A stretch of 64,000 nucleotides of DNA from JAGOPY01 sp964619555 (lineage in GTDB: Bacteria > Bacteroidota > Bacteroidia > Bacteroidales > JAGOPY01). The notes below the pieces were generated by a model. The model did not search any database. It saw nothing but the letters and a program-made list of their open reading frames with translations, and was not told where the DNA came from. The stretch spans positions 124,001 to 188,000 of the forward strand of contig CAZUDV010000003.1 of the NCBI GenBank assembly GCA_964619555.1, given 5' to 3'. The position numbers were made by a program, and so were the translations under genes. Positions 1 through 9,075 of the stretch are shown in pieces (the first letter of the stretch is position 1; every line of letters starts with the position of its first letter).

Positions 1-699
1 GTTGAGGTAGCCTCCGGAATTTCCCCGCAGGTCGAGGATGAGTTTGATCATCCCCTCCGATCTCAGTTTCAGGATGGCTTCATCAAATTCCTGCTGGGAG
101 GTTTTGGAAAAACGATTGAGCCGGATGTAACCGATTTGCTCATCGACCATGAAAGTGGCGTCGATTGAATTGACCGGAATTTTATCCCGAAGGATAGTAA
201 AATCCATAAGGCCGGTCCTACCCTGCCGGTAAATGGAAACATCCACGGCCGTTCCTTTTTTACCCCGAAGGCGTTTCATCACCCAATCATTGTTCACCTT
301 GTCGCCCGTAGCATCCTCTCCGTCGATCCTGACGATTTTATCACCAGCCAGGATCCCCAGTTTTTCAGATGGCCCACCTGGAACAGGAGATATGATCAGG
401 ATGGTATCTTTATATATCTGAAAGGTGACCCCGATGCCTTCAAAACTGCCTTCCAGAGGTTCGTTTGCTTTGTCAACGTCCTCTTTGGAAATATAAGATG
501 AATGAGGATCCAGTTCCTGCAACGATTCCACAATGGCGTCCGAGACCAGTTTGCTCATATCAACGCTGTCGACATAAGCAAGATCGATGATCTGCATAGC
601 CGATACCAATTTCTGGATCTCCTGCTTGGAAAGAGGAGTTTGTCCGTATATCCAGACTGAAATTGACAAAACAATGCTCAGCAACCAAAACTTTTTCAT
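1..699 (-). CDS. S41 family C-terminal processing protease, partial (N-terminal 233 codons)
   Basis: This is the N-terminal part of a carboxyl-terminal processing protease, running off the left edge of the window. It begins MKKFWLLSIVLSISVWIYG, a signal peptide. A helical prodomain follows, containing the segment LDPHSSYIS that is typical of CtpA-type enzymes. A PDZ domain lies at roughly residues 75-160, and the S41 core begins with IGYIRLNRFS and LILDLRGNSGGYL. The catalytic Ser/Lys motif lies beyond the window, so activity cannot be judged. Such proteases act in the periplasm and cleave or trim exported proteins. The gene is the last of the minus-strand block and is separated from the fused E1 dehydrogenase upstream by 126 bases without a recognisable terminator. 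The start is the only ATG placed before the signal peptide. Confidence 0.9.
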   Translation of the reverse strand, partial: MKKFWLLSIVLSISVWIYGQTPLSKQEIQKLVSAMQIIDLAYVDSVDMSKLVSDAIVESLQELDPHSSYISKEDVDKANEPLEGSFEGIGVTFQIYKDTILIISPVPGGPSEKLGILAGDKIVRIDGEDATGDKVNNDWVMKRLRGKKGTAVDVSIYRQGRTGLMDFTILRDKIPVNSIDATFMVDEQIGYIRLNRFSKTSQQEFDEAILKLRSEGMIKLILDLRGNSGGYLN

Positions 700-825
700 A
701 ATCAATTTTTATAAATCTAATTAGTGCGACGATCCTGACGACTCTTCAATCTGCAATTTGTTGCGGACAATTTACCGGCGGCTTGTTACAAAAGGCAGAC
801 GGTGGTCAGGAATCTTTAAATCTAA

Positions 826-2895
826 TCAATATGCCAGGATTTCCATACAGGCCTGGTAAATTTTACCGGTATCAGGCAGAATGGCCTTTTCCAGGATCCT
901 GTTAAATCCAACAGGTGTAAAAGTTGAGCCCACTCTTCTGACCGGGGCATCGAGTGATTCAAAAGCTTCTGCCATGATCATAGCCACCAGTTCCCCGCCA
1001 AAACCGGCGAACACCTTGTCTTCATGCACCACGAGCGCTTTGTTGGTTTTACGGACAGATGCCAGTACAGCATCCTTGTCCAGTGGCACAAGAGAGCGAA
1101 GGTCCACCACTTCAATCTGTTTTCCGGTCTCCCCGGCAATTTTTTCTGCCGCCTGTATCGCCATGTGGGTTGTATTGCCATAGGTTATGATACTCAGGTC
1201 ATTTCCTTCCCGTCTGATACGGGCCTTACCGAATGGCACTTCAAATCCTTCCGGTATATGGCACTCTGCAACGGGATCGTTGTAGAGCGCTTTCGGCTCG
1301 AGAAACAGGGTAGGGCCTTTGGAACGAATAGCGGTCCGTAAAAGGCCTGCTGCATCGTCGGCAAAGGATGGATACACGATCCGCATGCCGGGCAATGCGG
1401 TCAGGGTACCTTCAATCGTCTGGGAATGGTATAGTCCGCCGCCGATATAACCTCCCGATGCAAGCCTGATGGTGACATTGGCCGCGAATTTGCCATTTGA
1501 CCGCCAGTAATCGTGGGTCATTTCCAGGTACTGCTCCATGGCGGGCCAGAAATAGTCGGCAAATTCGGCTCCCTCTACCACAATTCTCAGTTTGTCGTTA
1601 AACCGGCTCATCCCGTTGGCTGTCCCCAGGATATAATCCTCTGCGATCGGGGCATTGAATACGCGCAATTTGCCGAACATGTGCTGCATTCCCTTGGTTA
1701 CGTTGAATATCCCCCCCTTATCTTTGTTAGCCACATCCTGTCCCCAGATAAAGGTGTCCGGATTATGCCTAAATTCCTCTTTCAAAGTATCATTCAGAGC
1801 CTGGATAAACTTCTTTTTGGGTCCGTCTTCATGATGGACGCCTTCCGGGTATTTGGCCGGCCGGTAAGGCTCTGGCAAAACATAATCAAAAATAGACGCC
1901 GGATCAGGATCAGGGCTCATTATGACTTTTTTATGAGCCGCGGAGATCTCCTTTTTAGCCCTGTCATCCAGGGTATCCAGGTCTTTATCCTTGAAAATTC
2001 CGGCATAGATCAATCTTTTACGGAATTTGAGCAATGGATCCCGGCTCCGGGCTTCGCTGATCTCATCGTCATCCCTGTAAAGCTCATGCCTGTCTGAATT
2101 GGAATGAGAGTGCATCCGGACACAATGGGCATGGACAATGACGGGCTTGCCGGTGGCGAGTACATGCCTTTTCGCAACGGTCATGGCGTTCATGCTGCTG
2201 AAAACATCCAGTCCGTTGCAGTATATGATCCTTAGGTTTTTAAACCCCTCGAAGTTGGTCGCTGCGTAGTAGTTAGCCGTCTGGTCGATTTTGGGGACCG
2301 AGATACCGTACCCGTTATCCTGGAAGACAAAAATGACGGGCAATTCTTCGTTACTGGCCCCATTGATCGCCTCATACACATACCCTTCGGAAGTGGATGA
2401 TTCACCCTGTGAACTAATGGCAACACCTCCGGATTTGTAATATTTGATCGCCCTGGCTACCCCGACGGCATGCAGGGTATGGTTGCCCGTTGCAGAGGAT
2501 ACATTATGGATGTTCCATTCCGGTTTGGCAAAATGGTTGGACATATGCCTGCCTCCACTGGCCACATCATCTTTCTTGGAAAGTCCGTTCAGGATGATCT
2601 CTTCAGCCGTGAGACCGGCGGAAATAGCGGTTAACATATCCCTGTAATAAGGGAAAAGGTGATCTTTCGATTTGTCAAATATCTGGCCAATAGCCAGTTG
2701 AATCCCATCATGCCCCGCATAAGGCGCATGGTACGACCATCCCAGGGCTTGCTTAAGGTAATTCGGAGCTTTATCATCGATCTGCCGGCCCAGTGTCATC
2801 AGGTAATACCAATTTTCCAGCGTCGATTTATCGATGGTCTTAAGGGTGAAAACTTTATCTTCTCTGTTTATTCTCAGCCTTTTGTTCTGATACAT
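826..2895 (-). CDS. Fused alpha/beta E1 of a 2-oxoacid (probably branched-chain) dehydrogenase
   Basis: This 689-aa protein carries both E1 subunits in one chain. Residues about 25-340 match the thiamine-diphosphate alpha subunit: the ThDP motif begins QGESSTSEG near residue 163 and ends QDNGYGIS near 192, with Glu in place of the usual Asp of GDG, as in known branched-chain E1 alpha chains. Residues about 355-689 match the beta subunit (EDYILGTANGMS, PSFADDAAGLLRTAI, VVDLRSLVPLD). E1 decarboxylates the 2-oxoacid and passes the acyl group to lipoyl-E2. The likely E2 partner is at 27477-28772. The family also includes pyruvate- and acetoin-type enzymes, so the substrate is inferred. A TAAATTTG promoter element lies 57-64 bases upstream of the start. 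Confidence 0.9.
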   Translation of the reverse strand: MYQNKRLRINREDKVFTLKTIDKSTLENWYYLMTLGRQIDDKAPNYLKQALGWSYHAPYAGHDGIQLAIGQIFDKSKDHLFPYYRDMLTAISAGLTAEEIILNGLSKKDDVASGGRHMSNHFAKPEWNIHNVSSATGNHTLHAVGVARAIKYYKSGGVAISSQGESSTSEGYVYEAINGASNEELPVIFVFQDNGYGISVPKIDQTANYYAATNFEGFKNLRIIYCNGLDVFSSMNAMTVAKRHVLATGKPVIVHAHCVRMHSHSNSDRHELYRDDDEISEARSRDPLLKFRKRLIYAGIFKDKDLDTLDDRAKKEISAAHKKVIMSPDPDPASIFDYVLPEPYRPAKYPEGVHHEDGPKKKFIQALNDTLKEEFRHNPDTFIWGQDVANKDKGGIFNVTKGMQHMFGKLRVFNAPIAEDYILGTANGMSRFNDKLRIVVEGAEFADYFWPAMEQYLEMTHDYWRSNGKFAANVTIRLASGGYIGGGLYHSQTIEGTLTALPGMRIVYPSFADDAAGLLRTAIRSKGPTLFLEPKALYNDPVAECHIPEGFEVPFGKARIRREGNDLSIITYGNTTHMAIQAAEKIAGETGKQIEVVDLRSLVPLDKDAVLASVRKTNKALVVHEDKVFAGFGGELVAMIMAEAFESLDAPVRRVGSTFTPVGFNRILEKAILPDTGKIYQACMEILAY

Positions 2896-2951
2896 AGGTT
2901 AGACTGCTTTTATATGAAAATCAAACAAATAGAGGAGCCAATTTGTTTGTG

Positions 2952-2959
2952 CAAATTTA
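2952..2959 (-). promoter_or_regulatory. -7 promoter element for the E1 gene
   Basis: On the minus strand this reads TAAATTTG followed by C, matching the Bacteroidota -7 consensus TAnnTTTG. It lies 57 bases upstream of the E1 start. No clear TTG -33 box is seen at 17-19 bases. Confidence 0.45.
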
Positions 2960-3001
2960 CACATAATTCCGACTATTTAAAAATATTCTAAATTGCCGCT
3001 T

Positions 3002-3790
3002 TTATATGACGTACTGATCAGGTCTTCTGTCGTCAAAAACATGGTTCCGGCGGGTGATCATCTTATTCCCGGAATATTCAGTATCTAACTCAAAGGTAAC
3101 GATTTCAGGCTGATCGGGCGACGCTATTCGGGTGATCACTCCGTCGGGACTGGTCACAAATGATTGACCGTTGAAATGAAGGCCCCGTTCCTCCCCTATC
3201 CGGTTAGCGGTTGCGATATAGATCCGGTTCATAAGCGCAAGCCCCGGCACGCATTTACGGGGATTCTCCGTGAGCAGGTTGGAAGGATGGCAGATCAGAT
3301 CGGCGCCTTTCTGGGCAATTATCCTCCAGGGTTCCGGAAACAGGTAATCAAAACAGATCATGATACCAATCCGGAAACCCCCCAGGTCAAATACGGGAAG
3401 TCCTGCATTTCCTGGCAGGAAAATGTCTTTCTCATTCATAAAAAGATGCAATTTCCGGTATTTGCCTGCAATTCCGGAAGGTCCTACCAAGATGGCTGAG
3501 TTGTAAAGTTCACTGCCCTCCCGCTCATTGATGCCCGATACAATATGTATTTGTTTGTCCGCTGCCTGATCCATGAGGAATTTCTGAAAGATCCCTTCTC
3601 CCCCTACCGGCTCCGAAAATTCCATCGCTTCGTCGCGGTGGCTGAAATTATATCCGGCATTCGACAACTCGGGTAAAATAACCAGCGAAGCATCTTCAAC
3701 GGATTCAAAAAGCTCACTCAGAATGTTGATATTTGCAGTCGGATTGCACAAAACCGGCTGAAACTGTATAATTGCAACTTTTGTTTTCAT
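3002..3790 (-). CDS. Carbon-nitrogen hydrolase (nitrilase superfamily)
   Basis: A 262-aa cytoplasmic amidase of the nitrilase superfamily. The catalytic triad is complete: Glu41 in LPELSNAGYNF, Lys113 in KYRKLHLF and Cys146 in IMICFDYLFPE. There is no signal peptide and no membrane segment, and the length is normal for single-domain omega-amidase or N-carbamoyl hydrolase-like members. The substrate cannot be told from sequence. The gene starts 4 bases after the stop of the threonylcarbamoyl-AMP synthase-like gene, so the two are very probably co-transcribed with the GT9 gene further upstream, although no shared pathway is evident. Confidence 0.88.
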   Translation of the reverse strand: MKTKVAIIQFQPVLCNPTANINILSELFESVEDASLVILPELSNAGYNFSHRDEAMEFSEPVGGEGIFQKFLMDQAADKQIHIVSGINEREGSELYNSAILVGPSGIAGKYRKLHLFMNEKDIFLPGNAGLPVFDLGGFRIGIMICFDYLFPEPWRIIAQKGADLICHPSNLLTENPRKCVPGLALMNRIYIATANRIGEERGLHFNGQSFVTSPDGVITRIASPDQPEIVTFELDTEYSGNKMITRRNHVFDDRRPDQYVI

Positions 3791-3794
3791 GGTA

Positions 3795-4358
3795 TTATTT
3801 TCGGATCACTTCAAATTCGCCGCTGCTTAAAATCCGGATGATCGTAGAGGGTTTTGTCCGGACCACAACATCCCGGTTATAATCCACAACATAATCCACG
3901 GCGCTCCTTATTTCGTCCCCTATTTTGCTATAGGTCAGCGGAGTAGGCTGACCGGATATATTGGCGGAAGTGGAAACCAATGGCCTGTCGAGTTCGGCAA
4001 TGAGCTGTCTGCAGAATTCATCCTGAACGATCCTGATGGCAAGGGTTCCGTCCTCGGCGATGATATTTTTTGCTATGTTCCGGGCCTCGGGATAGATGAT
4101 GGTCAACGGCTCGCTGTATCTCTCGATCAGGTCATATGCGATCGGGGGCACTTTACCGACATACCTGGAGATTTTACCGGGATCATCCAGCAGCACGATC
4201 ATGCTTTTGCTCTCATAACGCTGCTTTATCTTGTATATCTTTTCGACAGGCTTTGCCAGAGTAGCATCGCATCCGATTCCCCATATCGTATCGGTAGGAT
4301 ACAGGATGACTTTGCCTTTTCTAAGGAAAGCAAGTGTTTTTTTGATTTCATCCAGCAT
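3795..4358 (-). CDS. Sua5/YciO/YrdC family L-threonylcarbamoyladenylate synthase
   Basis: A 187-aa single-domain YrdC-fold protein. Diagnostic motifs are LYPTDTIWGIGCDA near the N-terminus, KIKQRYESKSMIVLL with the substrate-binding basic residues, and STSANISGQPTP. In the family these enzymes make threonylcarbamoyl-AMP from threonine, bicarbonate and ATP for the t6A37 modification of ANN-decoding tRNAs. It lacks the extra C-terminal domain of long Sua5 proteins and so is of TsaC/YciO length. A YciO-type paralogue with a different or weaker activity cannot be excluded. It begins 1 base downstream of the GT9 gene, a tight operon junction. Confidence 0.88.
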   Translation of the reverse strand: MLDEIKKTLAFLRKGKVILYPTDTIWGIGCDATLAKPVEKIYKIKQRYESKSMIVLLDDPGKISRYVGKVPPIAYDLIERYSEPLTIIYPEARNIAKNIIAEDGTLAIRIVQDEFCRQLIAELDRPLVSTSANISGQPTPLTYSKIGDEIRSAVDYVVDYNRDVVVRTKPSTIIRILSSGEFEVIRK

Positions 4359-4359
4359 T

Positions 4360-5358
4360 TCAGAATCGGTTTATAAGTTCATTCGTATCGATGGTCGTCG
4401 CGCACCTGAAATGTTTTTCGGGGCATTCCCTGTACCCGTGCAGCCCGCATGGCCTGCAGGACAATTTCTCATGAGTCTCGACGACCATAGAATCGTCAGA
4501 AAGCGGGCCAAAACCAAAATCAGTCACGGTTGAACAGAAAACAGCCGTAACCGGTGCGTTGACAGATGAGGCCAGGTGCATCGGAGCCGAATCATTTACA
4601 AAATTCATCCGGGCACCCTTCATCAGGGCTGCCGACTGCAGAAAGGTCAGTTCTCCGGCCAGATTGCGGATGTTTGACCTGCCTGAATTGATCCGGATCC
4701 GTTCACACAGACTATGGTCCCTGCCAGATCCCATTAATAACACCGTTATATCCTGATCAGCCCGACAGATGAGCTGGATCCATTTTTCTTCCGGAAGTTG
4801 TTTGGTAAACCAGAGCGATGCCGGGGCAATGCACACATAAGGATTACCCGTATATTCTTTCACTGCATGAAAGTCGGCTTCGGATGGATAAAGTTTCAAT
4901 TTCCTTTCGGTCGATTTGACCAGGTCCCGGATCAGCATCAGGTTACGGTCAACTTCGTGCACATTTGACTGTCCTATGACATGTACCGCCTTATGCGTAA
5001 ACAGGAAGGATAACGGGTTTTTATTAAACCCTGACCGGACCCTGGCACCGGATAAAGAAGTAATGAGGCCGGTGGAAAAGAATCTCTGCACATTGATCAC
5101 CATTTCATACTTCTCCTTTCGGATCAACCGGATCAATCGGGCGAGGTGGCTGAATTTAGAGTGTGTTTTATCCCACGTCAATATATGCCTGATGAGGGGA
5201 TGGTTGGAAAGCAGGTTTTCAAAGCCTTTTTTTAATAGAAAATCGATCTGGGCAACGGGAAATTCCCGGGCCAGTGATTCGATCAGCGGTGTGGCCAGGA
5301 TCACATCCCCTATGGAAGCTGTTTGTATGATCAGAATCTTTCGGGTTGTTGTCATCAC
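4360..5358 (-). CDS. Glycosyltransferase family 9 (ADP-heptose:LPS heptosyltransferase-like)
   Basis: A 332-aa GT-B fold enzyme of family GT9. The N-terminus ILIIQTASIGDVILATPLI is the acceptor-domain signature of WaaC/WaaF-type heptosyltransferases. The C-terminal half holds FVNDSAPMHLAS and a cysteine-bearing tail (CRPCGLHGYRECPEKHFRC) found in many GT9 proteins. The family transfers heptose from ADP-heptose to the inner core of lipid A-linked oligosaccharide at the inner face of the cytoplasmic membrane. The exact donor and acceptor here are not known. It lies 33 bases after yidC and 1 base before the Sua5-like gene. Confidence 0.88.
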   Translation of the reverse strand: MMTTTRKILIIQTASIGDVILATPLIESLAREFPVAQIDFLLKKGFENLLSNHPLIRHILTWDKTHSKFSHLARLIRLIRKEKYEMVINVQRFFSTGLITSLSGARVRSGFNKNPLSFLFTHKAVHVIGQSNVHEVDRNLMLIRDLVKSTERKLKLYPSEADFHAVKEYTGNPYVCIAPASLWFTKQLPEEKWIQLICRADQDITVLLMGSGRDHSLCERIRINSGRSNIRNLAGELTFLQSAALMKGARMNFVNDSAPMHLASSVNAPVTAVFCSTVTDFGFGPLSDDSMVVETHEKLSCRPCGLHGYRECPEKHFRCATTIDTNELINRF

Positions 5359-5391
5359 GAAAGTTTCCAGTGATAAATGACGGAAAACCGT

Positions 5392-7338
5392 TTATTTTCT
5401 TGCATTCGGGTTATAGCCTCTCTGCTTTGCCATATCTTCAAGCCTTTTCTGAAAACCGGACTTTTTCTCCGGTTTCAGTTTGTTCTCCTGGATCTGTTTA
5501 TGAAGCTTGTCTTCGTCAACAAACCATTGAAAGGCATACATCTGTGCAAAGGTGATGAGGTTGACCAGCAAATAATAGTAGCTTAGTCCGGAAGAATAAT
5601 TATTGAAAATTCCCAGGAACATGATGGGCATCAGGTACATCATCGTTTTCATCCCGGGCATTTGCTGGGAACTGCTGCCCATCATTTTATTGTTCAGATA
5701 AGTATAAACAATGGTAGAAATAGTCATCAGCAAAGTAAAGAGGCTGACATGATCGCCATAGAAAGGGATGGTGAAGGGCAGATTGAGCACCGAATCATAA
5801 GATGACAGGTCATTGGCCCAAAGGAAAGGTTGCTGCCTGAGTTCAATGGAAGCCGGGAAGAATCGGAACATGGCGATCAGGATAGGCATTTGCAGCAGGA
5901 TCGGTATGCAGCCTGACATTGGATTGACGCCTGCTTTTTTGTACAGGGCCATGACTGCCTGCTGTTTCTTCATGGCATCCTCCTTCTTGGGGAATTTAGC
6001 GCCTATCTCATCGATTTCCGGTTTTAGCAGCCTCATTCTTGCTGAGGAGAGGTAAGTTTTGTAGGCTACCGGAAAGAGGACGATCTTCAACAAAACCGTA
6101 AGGACCAGGATAACGATTCCATAGTTCCACCCGAAACTTCCGAGGAAATTGAATACCGGGAGCACGGCATAACGGTTGATCCATTGCATGAGGAAGAAAC
6201 TCCAGCCCAGGGGTATCTGCCGTTCAAGGTCAAGCTTGTATTTCCGGAGGATGTTGTACTTGTTGGGGCCCATATAGAGGGACATCCCGATTGATTCGTC
6301 TTTGGCACCCGAATAGGGTATGCCTATTTTATAATAAAGTGACCGAAGGTATCTTTCATTCGATGGGGCGGTCACAGAGGAAACCCGCATGACAGGATCC
6401 ACAAAATACTTATCAGCGACAAGGGCAACGGAAAAGAACTGTTGTTTCATGGAGACCCACTTGATCTGGTCACGCAGGGACTCTTCATCATCCTTATTTT
6501 CCTTCAAAAACTGCACCTCGTCTTCATTGATCTTATGATAAATGGTGGTACCGTTCATTTGGTCCACATGCTTTTCCTGCTTGAGCATGTCGACTCCCCA
6601 TTCAAAATCCACATACCCCCGGGCCGCATCCACGGTTTTTTCCATATTCCGGAAATTGACATCGAAACCCACCATGTAATTATTCCCTTTAAGGGTGTAG
6701 AGGTATTCGATATACCGGTCCGGATCGGGCACCGAGTCGGAGGAAGCGTACAGCCGAAGAGCAAAACGAATTTCATTGTCACCGCTGACCTGTAAGGTAT
6801 TGTTGGCTTGTGATCCGTCATCCGGCCATACAGGTTCGAAATAGAACTCTGCCGTGTTGATGGTCCGGTTATCGGCAAAGAAAGTAAGTCCGAAATTGCT
6901 GGTATCACTGTCGAACATCAGCAGGGGCAATCCGTCCCAGGTCTTGAAATTTTTCAGTTCGATTGAACTGATCTTTCCACCCAGGGTGGACAAACCGATT
7001 CTCACCAGGTCGTTTTCAAGAAAGATCTTTTGGTTGGTTCCCTTTGAAGAAAGTGCAAAAGAACCATATTTATCCTGCAGGGCAGCTATTTCAGGGGAGG
7101 TTTGTTCCGTGGCCAGGACCTGCTCGGCCCCTGCAGTTGCGATTTCTTCCCTTGCCTGGGTTTCATTGAGCTTCGCAGCAAAGTCGAGCGAATCCCTCAG
7201 GCGTTGCATAGCCAGGAGGGAATCCTGTCTATGCTTTCTCTCCGCCAGTTCCTCTTTAGATGGAGCGGTAAAAAAATAATAGCCAATAAGTATTCCGAAA
7301 ATGAGAAGAAAACCGATTATTGTATTTCTATCCTTCAT
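5392..7338 (-). CDS. yidC: Membrane protein insertase YidC
   Basis: A 648-aa Gram-negative type YidC/Oxa1 insertase. It starts with an inner-membrane anchor (IIGFLLIFGILIGYYFF), followed by a charged linker and the large periplasmic beta domain to about residue 370. The conserved C-terminal core holds the remaining membrane segments, including VLTVLLKIVLFPVAYKTY, CIPILLQMPILIAMFRFF and the GLSYYYLLVNL segment. The C-terminus is basic (QKRLEDMAKQRGYNPNARK), as expected for ribosome contact. The protein inserts membrane proteins with or without SecYEG. It lies 78 bases downstream of pyrG and has its own candidate promoter. Confidence 0.97.
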   Translation of the reverse strand: MKDRNTIIGFLLIFGILIGYYFFTAPSKEELAERKHRQDSLLAMQRLRDSLDFAAKLNETQAREEIATAGAEQVLATEQTSPEIAALQDKYGSFALSSKGTNQKIFLENDLVRIGLSTLGGKISSIELKNFKTWDGLPLLMFDSDTSNFGLTFFADNRTINTAEFYFEPVWPDDGSQANNTLQVSGDNEIRFALRLYASSDSVPDPDRYIEYLYTLKGNNYMVGFDVNFRNMEKTVDAARGYVDFEWGVDMLKQEKHVDQMNGTTIYHKINEDEVQFLKENKDDEESLRDQIKWVSMKQQFFSVALVADKYFVDPVMRVSSVTAPSNERYLRSLYYKIGIPYSGAKDESIGMSLYMGPNKYNILRKYKLDLERQIPLGWSFFLMQWINRYAVLPVFNFLGSFGWNYGIVILVLTVLLKIVLFPVAYKTYLSSARMRLLKPEIDEIGAKFPKKEDAMKKQQAVMALYKKAGVNPMSGCIPILLQMPILIAMFRFFPASIELRQQPFLWANDLSSYDSVLNLPFTIPFYGDHVSLFTLLMTISTIVYTYLNNKMMGSSSQQMPGMKTMMYLMPIMFLGIFNNYSSGLSYYYLLVNLITFAQMYAFQWFVDEDKLHKQIQENKLKPEKKSGFQKRLEDMAKQRGYNPNARK

Positions 7339-7373
7339 AGAAAGTCTGTTTCACATCATTCAGTAAAGAGCAG

Positions 7374-7381
7374 CAAAGATA
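7374..7381 (-). promoter_or_regulatory. -7 promoter element for yidC
   Basis: The minus strand reads TATCTTTG followed by C, 35 bases upstream of the yidC ATG in the 78-base gap after pyrG. It matches TAnnTTTG exactly. No -33 box is obvious. Confidence 0.5.
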
Positions 7382-7416
7382 GTGCAAATGGCTTGAAGTG
7401 CCCTTAAAACTTTTAA

Positions 7417-9048
7417 TTAATGACTAAGGGCCATGTGCCGTTGTTGCTTATGCTTGATGGAAGCGCCGATAAATCCCACGAAAAGCGGGTGCGGCTTATC
7501 GACCGTACTGCGGTATTCAGGGTGAAACTGTACTCCAATGAACCAGGGATGGTCATTCAATTCTATGATTTCCACCAGGTCCTGCTCCGGATTGATACCT
7601 GCGGGGACCATGCCTGCATTCCGGTATGCATCGAGGAAATGATTGTTGAATTCATAACGGTGCCGGTGCCTTTCCGAAATTTCTTTCTGCTGATAGATCT
7701 TTTCCACCTTTGTGCCCTTAATGATCCGGCAGGAATAAACTCCAAGCCTCATAGTCCCCCCTTTGTTCATGATCTTCTTCTGTTCCTCCATCATATCGAT
7801 TACCGGATATGGTGTTTCCACGTCCATTTCGGTCGAATGTGCCCCATTCAGGCCCAGCACATTCCGGCCGAATTCCACCACAGCACATTGCATGCCCAGG
7901 CAAATACCCAGGAATGGTATCCCGTTTTCCCTGGCATGACGGATCGCACTGATCTTCCCTTCAATCCCCCTGTGTCCAAATCCCGGGGCCACAATGATCC
8001 CGTCGAAACCTTTCAGCTTTTCGCTGCAGTTCTCATCGGTGAGGCTCTCGGAATGGATCGATGACACATGCACCTTGCACTGGTTTTCTGCTCCTGCGTG
8101 GACGATGGATTCCTGGATGGATTTATAAGCATCTTTCAGCTCGACATATTTACCTACCAGGGCGATCCTGACGTCTTCCATGGGATTTTTGATCCGGTAC
8201 ACAAATTCTTCCCATTTGGTGAGATCGGGTTTCTTATCCGAAGGGAGGTTCAGTTTACGGAGCACCTCCACATCGAGCTTTTCGTCCCGCATCAGGATAG
8301 GTACTTCGTATATCGTCCTGGCATCTATGGACTCTATGACGGAGGATGATTCGACGTTACAGAAAAGGGCAATCTTATTGCGGATATTCTGGTTAAGGTG
8401 TTTTTCCGTCCGGCATACAATAATATCCGGTTGTACTCCGGATTCCAGCAGGGTTTTAACCGAGTGTTGGGTGGGTTTGGTTTTCAGTTCGCCAGCAGCA
8501 GCCAGATAAGGCACCAGTGTGAGATGGACTGAAAGGCATTTACCCTGCATTTCCCATTTCATCTGCCTGACAGCTTCGATATATGGCAGTGACTCTATAT
8601 CCCCGACCGTACCGCCAATTTCAGTGATGACAAAATCAAAATCAAATTTATTTCCGAGTATCTGGATATTCCGCTTGATCTCATCCGTGATATGGGGGAT
8701 GACCTGAACGGTTTCCCCAAGGTAATCCCCTCTTCGTTCCTTCTCGATAACTGTCTGATAGATCCTGCCTGTCGTCACATTGTTGGCCTGCGAGGTAGGC
8801 ACATTGAGGAACCGCTCGTAATGACCGAGATCCAGGTCGGTTTCAGCTCCGTCTTCGGTGACATAACATTCCCCGTGTTCATAAGGGTTCAGAGTTCCGG
8901 GATCGACGTTAATGTATGGGTCAAGTTTCTGGATAGTTACCGAGTAGCCACGGCTTTGCAACAATTTGGCCAGGGAAGCGGAAATGATCCCTTTTCCCAG
9001 TGAGGAAGAAACACCTCCTGTAACGAAAATATATCTGGTTTTAGACAT
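7417..9048 (-). CDS. pyrG: CTP synthase
   Basis: A 543-aa full-length CTP synthase, which aminates UTP to CTP using glutamine and ATP. The N-terminal amidoligase domain opens with FVTGGVSSSLGKGIISASL. The C-terminal class I glutamine amidotransferase has Cys383 in GICLGMQ and the His509/Glu511 pair in VQFHPEY. The length is the usual one for the family. It starts 27 bases after the GAPDH gene, so the two are probably co-transcribed. Confidence 0.98.
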   Translation of the reverse strand: MSKTRYIFVTGGVSSSLGKGIISASLAKLLQSRGYSVTIQKLDPYINVDPGTLNPYEHGECYVTEDGAETDLDLGHYERFLNVPTSQANNVTTGRIYQTVIEKERRGDYLGETVQVIPHITDEIKRNIQILGNKFDFDFVITEIGGTVGDIESLPYIEAVRQMKWEMQGKCLSVHLTLVPYLAAAGELKTKPTQHSVKTLLESGVQPDIIVCRTEKHLNQNIRNKIALFCNVESSSVIESIDARTIYEVPILMRDEKLDVEVLRKLNLPSDKKPDLTKWEEFVYRIKNPMEDVRIALVGKYVELKDAYKSIQESIVHAGAENQCKVHVSSIHSESLTDENCSEKLKGFDGIIVAPGFGHRGIEGKISAIRHARENGIPFLGICLGMQCAVVEFGRNVLGLNGAHSTEMDVETPYPVIDMMEEQKKIMNKGGTMRLGVYSCRIIKGTKVEKIYQQKEISERHRHRYEFNNHFLDAYRNAGMVPAGINPEQDLVEIIELNDHPWFIGVQFHPEYRSTVDKPHPLFVGFIGASIKHKQQRHMALSH

Positions 9049-9075
9049 GTATTAAAAATGTCACAATTATACGGA

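Noticed and set aside
7420..8064. 214-codon open frame antisense to pyrG
   Set aside because: Shadow of pyrG; His/Asp-rich translation without domain or start signal.
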